Origin: JBQTHI01 sp052390035 | Lineage (GTDB): Bacteria; Actinomycetota; Acidimicrobiia; Spongiisociales; ZC4RG35 | Reading direction: 5' to 3' | Assembly: GCA_052390035.1 (NCBI GenBank) | Contig: JBQTHI010000116.1 | Coordinates: 1-27,359, forward strand | DNA length: 27,359 nucleotides | Shown here: piece after piece, positions 22,505-27,359 of the stretch | Layout: the number at the start of each line of letters is the position of its first letter | Numbering within the stretch: position 1 is the stretch's first letter | Made by a program: the position numbers and the translations under genes | Notes under the pieces: model-generated | The model's database searches: none | Seen by the model: only the letters and a program-made list of their open reading frames with translations | Told to the model about the DNA's origin: nothing

Positions 22505-23488
22505 CTAAGCGCGATGCTCCTCCGGAACCCGCGGTCGCAGCCAGTCAGTCGTGGCGGTGAAAGCATTGGTCGGACGGTTGAGGCGGGCCACTATCGAAGC
22601 CACCAACGTGTCGGGCATCTCCGCTATCGCCTTGTCGTCGAGGTCGAATCCGGTGACACTGCGATGCCCGTACTCAAACAAGTACTCATCGAGCGCCCGG
22701 GCGGCCTCGGACGATGCAGAGCGCAGCGCCGCCAACCGATCCTCGGCCGGTAGTCCTTCGTTCATGAATCCCTTGCGGGCCGCGGGCGTGTTGTCGAGAA
22801 CGCTGACGATCCGGTCGAGATGATCCAACGGCGCGAGCGAGAAAGGTGAGGAGCCGGCGAGCACCTCGACCACCTCGTGGGGTGCGACCCCGGTCCAGGC
22901 GCTCGCCTGCCGGGCGAAGTCACCCACGGAGAGGGCGTGGCCGAGGGCGTCGCGGAAGTGGATCTTCCACCCCTCTCCAAAGAGATTGACCGCCTCCGTG
23001 ATGTGACGCCGTAGCTCCGCCCTTGACAGCTGGTGTGGGTCCTCGTCGGTGATCTGACGCAGTCGTGTCACGAACGCATCACGCCCTCCGTCGAGCCATT
23101 CTCTACCATCCTCGAGCCAGAGTCGGCCGGCCAAGGCGCGCGACGCCGCTTGGCGACGAGCTCGAAGTCCCGGGTGGAGGAGCAGCAGCATTCGCATCAC
23201 AAACCGTGGAGGGGGCGGACCTTCTTTGTCTGGCGCCCCGACCGGCGTGGGTCTCAGGTAGAGCCAGCCGTTGACCTCGACGATGCGCATGCCGTCGATA
23301 AGTAACCCGTAGCGCAGCCCGACATCGCGGAATGCACCGTTGAGCAGTCTGGGCACCATCGTCCTGAACCAGGCGGTTTGCGGTTTCGGTTGTTTTGAGG
23401 GGTCCCGAAACCACATGCCCGGCCCGGGTGGCTCCCAGACCAGGTGATCGGCACCAATGGTTGACTGAGATTCCTTTGCTGTAGTCAT
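22505..23488 (-). CDS. Central (substrate-binding-like) domain of a split Rph-like enzyme, ends at TAG
   Basis: This 327-residue piece is mostly helical. GADHLVWEPPGPGMWFRD, YGLLIDGMRIVEVNGWLYLR and PTPVGAPDKEGPPPP resemble the start of the middle domain of rifampin phosphotransferase-like and PEP-synthase-like proteins. In RPH that domain binds the acceptor. The ATG has GGGAG upstream and lies 11 bases after the tetR stop, so tetR and this gene are one transcript. There is no ATP-grasp domain ahead of it: the usual order (ATP-grasp, central, His) is rearranged. The stop is TAG, and the same frame continues as 21767-22465. The true substrate is unknown; antibiotic modification is only one option. 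Confidence 0.7.
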   Translation of the reverse strand: MTTAKESQSTIGADHLVWEPPGPGMWFRDPSKQPKPQTAWFRTMVPRLLNGAFRDVGLRYGLLIDGMRIVEVNGWLYLRPTPVGAPDKEGPPPPRFVMRMLLLLHPGLRARRQAASRALAGRLWLEDGREWLDGGRDAFVTRLRQITDEDPHQLSRAELRRHITEAVNLFGEGWKIHFRDALGHALSVGDFARQASAWTGVAPHEVVEVLAGSSPFSLAPLDHLDRIVSVLDNTPAARKGFMNEGLPAEDRLAALRSASSEAARALDEYLFEYGHRSVTGFDLDDKAIAEMPDTLVASIVARLNRPTNAFTATTDWLRPRVPEEHRA

Positions 23489-23499
23489 TGACTCCCTGC

Positions 23500-24117
23500 C
23501 TATCTGTAGGCATTACTCGATGTCGTGCCCTTCACGCTCTCGATAAGGGCTCTGATGGCCCATCCGGTCGCGTCCGCGGCTTTCGACGCGTCGAAACCCG
23601 CCTCGTCCTTCATCGCAAGCCAGGTCCGCGACGATGCGAGTTGGTGGATAGTGACGACCGCCCATTCAGCCGTCTGCGGGTCGACCCCCTCCAACTCCCT
23701 GTCGGCGAGCCGACGCAGATGCTCCAGGCGGCGCGCTCGCGCCTGCCGACGCGCCGCCTGCCCGAATGGTGTCGAGAAGAAGGCGCGTGCCTTGTCGTCG
23801 TCGGCGCTCAATCGCTTGGCCATGACCACGGTTTGGTCGGCGAACGATGCCAGGTCAGTGGGCCATTCCGGCCGTGGGTAGCCGAGCTGCGCAGCAAGCC
23901 ACTCCCCGAGAGCGTCGAGCATCGATTCACGGTCAGGAAAATGGTGGTAGACGGTGCGAACGGAAACCCCGGCTCGCTTCGCCACCTGCGCCACGACGAA
24001 GTCCCCTTCCTCGCTGATCACCGACGAGGCTGCGTCGAGAATGCGCTTGCGAGTGCGTTGCGCATTCTCACGCCGCAGTGGGCTGTCGTAGGCCCGAGCT
24101 TGAGTCTCTGGTTGCAT
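23500..24117 (-). CDS. TetR-family transcriptional regulator
   Basis: This 205-residue protein has the TetR N-terminal helix-turn-helix: RTRKRILDAASSVISEEGDF near 21-40, then VAQVAKRAGVSVRTVYHHFP near 42-61. The C-terminal ligand-binding part is helical and variable. It is the first gene of an operon with the split PEP-utilising enzyme (next start 12 bases beyond its TAG), so it most likely senses the substrate of that enzyme or a related toxic compound and represses its own promoter. A strong promoter with an overlapping dyad lies just upstream (24131-24169). Confidence 0.9.
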   Translation of the reverse strand: MQPETQARAYDSPLRRENAQRTRKRILDAASSVISEEGDFVVAQVAKRAGVSVRTVYHHFPDRESMLDALGEWLAAQLGYPRPEWPTDLASFADQTVVMAKRLSADDDKARAFFSTPFGQAARRQARARRLEHLRRLADRELEGVDPQTAEWAVVTIHQLASSRTWLAMKDEAGFDASKAADATGWAIRALIESVKGTTSSNAYR

Positions 24118-24130
24118 CAGTCTTACCTCT

Positions 24131-24149
24131 ATTACATGAATTATGCAAT
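24131..24149. promoter_or_regulatory. Candidate TetR operator
   Basis: ATTACAT and ATGCAAT flank GAATT as an imperfect dyad (6 of 7 pairs), overlapping the -10 box of the tetR promoter. Size and place fit auto-repression by the TetR protein encoded 14 bases downstream. Confidence 0.5.
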
Positions 24150-24169
24150 GAACACACGCGCATTGTCAA
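24140..24169 (-). promoter_or_regulatory. Promoter of the tetR/PEP-utilising operon
   Basis: On the minus strand a perfect -35 TTGACA (24164-24169) and a -10 CATAAT (24140-24145) are spaced by 18 bases. This is unusually close to the housekeeping consensus for this GC-rich DNA, as expected of a strong promoter held down by a repressor. Confidence 0.65.
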
Positions 24170-24268
24170 GAGATGGGCAGACCACCTGGCCGGTGAGGCC
24201 ACCAGCGGACTCGAGTCCGGGATGGCATCTGCAACTAGGCTCGCGGCGTCCGGATCACCAAACTCCCG

Positions 24269-25309
24269 CTAGGCGGACGCCTCGCTGACCTGGCCGGCGG
24301 GTTGGCCATTCGTGAACATGAACCTGGCGAAATCGACGAGGCGGGCGGCATATCCCCATTCGTTGTCATACCAGGCCAGCACCTTGGCCACTCCGCCATG
24401 GGAGACATGAGTGCTTGCGACGTCCACCACCGCCGAACGGGGATCACCGATGATGTCGACCGATACCAGCCGATCCTCACTCACCCCGAGGATGCCCTCC
24501 AGCTCGGGGCGGGTCGAGGCCTCTCGAAAGGCGTCGTTGACTTCTTGGACCGTGGCGTCCTTCTGCAGTTGAGCGACCAGGTCGGTAACCGATCCGTCGG
24601 GGACGGGCACCCGCATTGCCATACCACTAATGCGACCTGCCAGCTCTGGAAGCACCCGTTCGGCGGCCTTGGCCGCCCCGGAGGTGGTGGGAATTATCGA
24701 TACCGCTGCCGCCCGACCGCGAGGCCTGGTGCGAGCCGGTCCATCGACCAACGACTGGCTGGACGTGTACGCATGAATGGTCGTGAAGACTGCCTGCTCG
24801 ACACCGAACGCTTGATTGAGAACCTTCACCACCGGAGCAAGGCAATTGGTCGTGCATGAAGCCAACGAAACCACCTGGTGGTGTGCAGCGTCGTAGTCGT
24901 GCTCGTTCACCCCCAGGACCACCGTGACGTCGACGTCGTCAGACGGCGCGGAAACGATCACCCGCTCCGCCCCAGCCACAAGGTGACCCGCAGCTGCGGC
25001 TCGCGAACGGAAAGCACCGGTCGCCTCGATCACCACCTCGGCGCCGACATCTGCCCAGGGAATGGCAGAGGGATCGTCGTGGGAGAAGAATGGAATGTCA
25101 TTGCCCCGAACCACAAGGGAAGAGTTCTTGTGCTCTACGGGCCCGAACCTGCCGTGCACGGAGTCATAGCGAAGCATGTAGGTGAGGTCGTCGAGAGCGG
25201 CGAGATCGTTGACCGCGACCACATCGACCTCTTCGCGGTCGGCTATCTGACGTAACACGGTCCGTCCGATTCGACCCAACCCGTTGATACCCACCTTTGT
25301 CGCTTTCAT
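24269..25309 (-). CDS. gap: Type I glyceraldehyde-3-phosphate dehydrogenase
   Basis: This 346-residue GAPDH oxidises glyceraldehyde-3-phosphate to 1,3-bisphosphoglycerate. Visible are the NAD motif GINGLGRIGR (8-17), VNDL with the NAD-preferring Asp35, catalytic Cys152 in SLASCTTNC, base His179 in FTTIHAYTSSQ, and the C-terminal WYDNEWGYA. Two-base preference for NAD over NADP is inferred from Asp35. The loop VDGPARTRPRGRAAAVSIIP departs slightly from the usual sequence. The ATG has AAAGGG upstream. It ends in TAG. Neighbouring glycolytic genes (pgk, tpi) are absent here, so it may be a second, separate gap copy. Confidence 0.93.
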   Translation of the reverse strand: MKATKVGINGLGRIGRTVLRQIADREEVDVVAVNDLAALDDLTYMLRYDSVHGRFGPVEHKNSSLVVRGNDIPFFSHDDPSAIPWADVGAEVVIEATGAFRSRAAAAGHLVAGAERVIVSAPSDDVDVTVVLGVNEHDYDAAHHQVVSLASCTTNCLAPVVKVLNQAFGVEQAVFTTIHAYTSSQSLVDGPARTRPRGRAAAVSIIPTTSGAAKAAERVLPELAGRISGMAMRVPVPDGSVTDLVAQLQKDATVQEVNDAFREASTRPELEGILGVSEDRLVSVDIIGDPRSAVVDVASTHVSHGGVAKVLAWYDNEWGYAARLVDFARFMFTNGQPAGQVSEASA

Positions 25310-25480
25310 TCGAACCCTTTCGTACGGCCCACCACATCGTTCGCCACGGATCGTCCGCTGTCATCATCCCGTTCGCCTATCCGGGTAGCGACACCGAGTT
25401 ACCGTAAGCCTGTTCCGATATCCCGGCCCCGCTCTTTCCTCTTAGCGACAATCGCTCCCAAAATCGTCTGGGCGATGGCG

Positions 25481-25789
25481 TTACACCTGAACTTGGATGG
25501 CGTCGCCCTGGACCCGCACGGGGTATGCCGAGACAGGCTCCCTTGCTGGCGGTCTGCGCACTGCCCCAGTCGTCACGTCGAATTGGCTGCCGTGACAGGG
25601 GCAGGTCACCGTGGTCTCCTCGAGCTCACCCTCTGACAGCGAACACCCCATGTGGGTACAGACGTCGCCGAAACCGTAGAAGGAGCCGCCAACGTTGGCG
25701 ATGGCCACCCGGTTCCCAGCGACCTCGAAACTGGCGAGGTCGCCATCTTTGATGTCGACGACCTTGGCGACAGTGGCGAACTGGTCCAT
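25481..25789 (-). CDS. Rieske-type [2Fe-2S] ferredoxin
   Basis: This 102-residue protein has the Rieske cluster motif Cys44-x-His46 (VCTHMGCS) and Cys63-x-x-His66 (CPCHGSQFD), 16 residues apart. The small size and lack of a membrane helix place it with the soluble dioxygenase-type Rieske ferredoxins (or the NirD type), not with bc1 complexes. A GGAGG lies 10 bases before the ATG. No oxygenase or reductase partner lies in the window, so its electron acceptor is unknown. It stands alone between gap and the mer locus. Confidence 0.9.
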   Translation of the reverse strand: MDQFATVAKVVDIKDGDLASFEVAGNRVAIANVGGSFYGFGDVCTHMGCSLSEGELEETTVTCPCHGSQFDVTTGAVRRPPAREPVSAYPVRVQGDAIQVQV

Positions 25790-26009
25790 CTTCTTGAATC
25801 CTCCGTGATGAGCGGTTCCTTGGTTTCAAGGTAGCGGGTTCTACCGAAGACCCGACTCCTCTTCGGACCTTAACTTGAAGTGGATCCGGTCCATGGCGGC
25901 GAGCCCGCAACGTTCGTCTTATGAACAGCGAGACTTCAGATAGGTGGTGAACCCAATTGAAAAGCGTTCATCAACGTCACAACGATCCAGAACGAAAGCG
26001 CGAGGTTGG
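25790..26009. other. Intergenic region between the Rieske gene and the MerR gene
   Basis: Both flanking genes are on the minus strand. A small dyad CCTTG-AAAC-CAAGG lies near 25822-25835 in the leader of the Rieske gene. Around 25867-25881 the sequence ACCTTAACTTGAAGT resembles the mer operator at 26433-26452 with several bases missing. No gene was found. Confidence 0.25.
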
Positions 26010-26411
26010 TCAGGTCGTGATGTTGATGATTCGGCACACGCTTTCGGGAGAGCAGTCGGCTGGGTCGACGTCGGCGGCCTGTTCCCGAAGGGCGATCAGG
26101 TCTCGACGCAGACGTCTCAGTTGCCCGATTCTCTCATCGGTCTCTTTGATTCTTGTGTCGAGCAGCCCGGTGACATGCCGGCACGGAGAGTCACCCCCGT
26201 CTCGGATCTGCAGCACCTGGCTCAACTCGCGGAGGGTGAGGCCGACCGCCTGGCCGGCGCGGATGAACGCGAGTCGTTCCACGACCGCGGGGTCGTAGTC
26301 CCGGTATCCCGAATCCGTCCGCTCAGGCGGTGGGATGAGACCCCGGTCCTCGTAGAAGCGGACCGCCGATGTGGCCAGACCCACCCGTCGTGCAACTTCA
26401 CCGATCCGCAT
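26010..26411 (-). CDS. MerR-family heavy-metal-responsive regulator
   Basis: This 133-residue protein starts at the ATG at 26411 with MRIGEVARRVGLATSAVRFY, then EDRGLIPPPERTDSGYRDYD: the classic MerR winged HTH. A long dimerisation helix follows. Three Cys are placed as in metal sensors: Cys77 (DSPCRHV, start of the dimer helix), Cys120 and Cys126 (DCSPESVCRI). The spacing is not identical to Tn501 MerR (82/117/126), so the metal is not certain. Divergent to merB, which makes an organomercury/Hg(II) role most likely. The frame upstream of the ATG covers the promoter and is not coding. Confidence 0.85.
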   Translation of the reverse strand: MRIGEVARRVGLATSAVRFYEDRGLIPPPERTDSGYRDYDPAVVERLAFIRAGQAVGLTLRELSQVLQIRDGGDSPCRHVTGLLDTRIKETDERIGQLRRLRRDLIALREQAADVDPADCSPESVCRIINITT

Positions 26412-26429
26412 GAGCCGGCAGATTACCAC

Positions 26430-26461
26430 TTGACCTTCAACTGTACTTGAAGCTGTACGGT
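26430..26461 (+). promoter_or_regulatory. MerR-type operator/promoter of merB
   Basis: TTGACC (-35, 26430-26435) and TACGGT (-10, 26456-26461) are 20 bases apart instead of 17. This is the stretched spacing MerR proteins correct by untwisting DNA. Between them lies a perfect dyad CTTCAA-N6-TTGAAG (26435-26452). Transcription would begin near 26468, ruling out the GTG at 26460 as the merB start. Confidence 0.75.
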
Positions 26462-26492
26462 GGTAATCACCGAAGCACCCCAAGGAAACGCA

Positions 26493-27167
26493 TTGGCCAG
26501 CGACACCAAGATTCGCGGCTGGGCCCAACAGCTCGCCGTTGCGACTCCGATCCTCGACCCGGAGGAGCAGTGGATCGCCAGACAGATTTACCACCTGATC
26601 GCCGCTACCGCCGAGCCGGTCACGATCAAACAGATCGCCGACAAAGCAGGAGCATCCCCAGGGCGAGTCGAGGCGAGTCTGCGTTCATGGCCGCTGGTCC
26701 TCTGGGATGACCAGGACCGGGTGGTCGGGTTCTGGGGGATCCACTCGCGACGGATCAAACCAACCCACGCCATCGAAATGGACGGGACCACGGTTTATGC
26801 GTGGTGCGCATGGGACACCCTGTTCATCACTGAGATCCTGGGCCTCCAGACACAGGTCAGCTCCACCGACCCTCACACCGGAAGCCCGATCCGGCTCACC
26901 GTCACCCCCGACGGGGTGACCAGCCTCGATCCGCCCGAGACGGTGGTGTCGCTCCTCCTCCCCGAGGACGGCCTGACCGAAGACGCCATCCAACGTTTCT
27001 GTCACAAGGTCCACTTCTTCACCTCGCCTGAGTCGGCCGCAACGTGGATCGACGGCCGGCCCGACCTGTTCGCCGTGACGGTGGAGGAGGCGTTCGAATT
27101 GGGACGAGTCACCAACCGCCTCCGCCTGGGCGCCGTCATCGACCACGACGAGCGAGGCGTCCGCTGA
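26493..27167 (+). CDS. merB: Alkylmercury (organomercurial) lyase
   Basis: This 224-residue MerB cleaves the carbon-mercury bond of organomercurials by protonolysis. All three catalytic residues are present: Cys105 and Asp108 (YAWCAWDTLF) and Cys170 (RFCHKVHFF). They correspond to Cys96, Asp99 and Cys159 of plasmid R831b MerB. An N-terminal helical domain (about 1-80) precedes the core. The TTG at 26493 is chosen because AAGGAAA lies just upstream and because the GTG at 26460 overlaps the -10 box. No merA is visible, so the Hg(II) released must be handled outside this window. It overlaps the next gene (TGATG). Confidence 0.9.
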   Translation: MASDTKIRGWAQQLAVATPILDPEEQWIARQIYHLIAATAEPVTIKQIADKAGASPGRVEASLRSWPLVLWDDQDRVVGFWGIHSRRIKPTHAIEMDGTTVYAWCAWDTLFITEILGLQTQVSSTDPHTGSPIRLTVTPDGVTSLDPPETVVSLLLPEDGLTEDAIQRFCHKVHFFTSPESAATWIDGRPDLFAVTVEEAFELGRVTNRLRLGAVIDHDERGVR

Positions 27168-27359
27168 TGGACATCACCCTTCAATACTTCGACGGATGCC
27201 CCAACTGGAAGACGACCGCCGAGGACCTCGCCCGCCTCATCGACCAAGGCCTGTTGGCGAGAATTTCCTATGAGTTGATCGACAGCGAGGATGCTGCCGT
27301 CGACCGAGGCTTCCGCGGGTCTCCCACGGTCCTCATCGACGGCGTCGACCCCTTCGGTA
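27167..27359 (+). CDS. Thioredoxin-like protein linked to merB, 3' truncated by the window
   Basis: The visible 64 residues begin MDITLQYFDGCPNWKTTAED and include FRGSPTVLIDGVDPFG, the two ends of a small thioredoxin-like fold (cis-Pro loop SPTV) with a single Cys in DGCPNW. Proteins of this kind sit next to merB and mercury transport genes in actinobacteria. The ATG overlaps the merB TGA, so they are one operon. A role in carrying or reducing mercury-thiol adducts is inference. The C-terminus is outside the window. Confidence 0.75.
   Translation, partial: MDITLQYFDGCPNWKTTAEDLARLIDQGLLARISYELIDSEDAAVDRGFRGSPTVLIDGVDPFG

Noticed and set aside
26460..26492. GTG at 26460 as the merB start
   Set aside because: It overlaps the -10 box of the MerR-type promoter and would lie upstream of the predicted transcript start. 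TTG 26493 has a ribosome site and gives a normal MerB length.

Overview
The window comes from a GC-rich bacterium, most likely an actinomycete-type organism (Actinomycetota, possibly Acidimicrobiia; this is inference). The reasons are frequent GTG/TTG starts, genes overlapping by 4-8 bases, a Thr-rich surface-protein linker, a possible leaderless promoter, and heme synthesis by the coproporphyrin-dependent route. No rRNA, intact tRNA or CRISPR array was seen.

Layout. 1-144: 3' end of an exonuclease III gene. 156-645: a truncated NTF2-like gene facing a small secreted-protein gene, with a perfect 18-bp hairpin between them. 865-2080: intradiol-dioxygenase lipoprotein and a BON-LysM (Kbp-like) protein, minus strand. 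2295-5483: a large surface metzincin-type metalloprotease. 5480-5936: a decayed vapBC pair. 5997-6731: a lipoprotein gene interrupted by an in-frame TAG. 7021-7766: an RHH/DUF433-like antitoxin with a DUF5615-type PIN toxin.

7896-17407 is the centrepiece: one minus-strand operon hemA-hemC-hemD-hemB-hemL-hemE-chdC-cpfC-cgoX plus a small membrane protein gene. These nine enzymes cover every step from glutamyl-tRNA to heme b by the coproporphyrin branch. Nearly all junctions are 4-8 base overlaps, so the genes are probably translationally coupled.

17725-18261 is a DoxX-like gene. 18262-20968 is a graveyard: a tRNA-Ser-like 3' scar, a vapC fragment, an intact membrane protein gene with a possible tiny follower, two IS21-type istB remnants (one element apparently inserted into the other), and a frameshifted membrane protein. 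20969-24117 is a TetR-led operon for a rifampin-phosphotransferase/PEP-synthase-like enzyme that is split and permuted: central and phosphohistidine domains first (broken by an in-frame TAG), ATP-grasp domain second. 24269-25309 is GAPDH and 25481-25789 a Rieske ferredoxin. 26010-27359 is a divergent organomercury locus: a MerR-type regulator, a long-spacer MerR promoter, merB and a thioredoxin-like gene that runs off the window.

The best leads are the all-in-one heme operon with its uncharacterised last gene, the split PEP-utilising enzyme, the two in-frame TAG codons that share a GCT-TAG-TAY context, and the antitoxin whose reading frame begins at a non-standard start.
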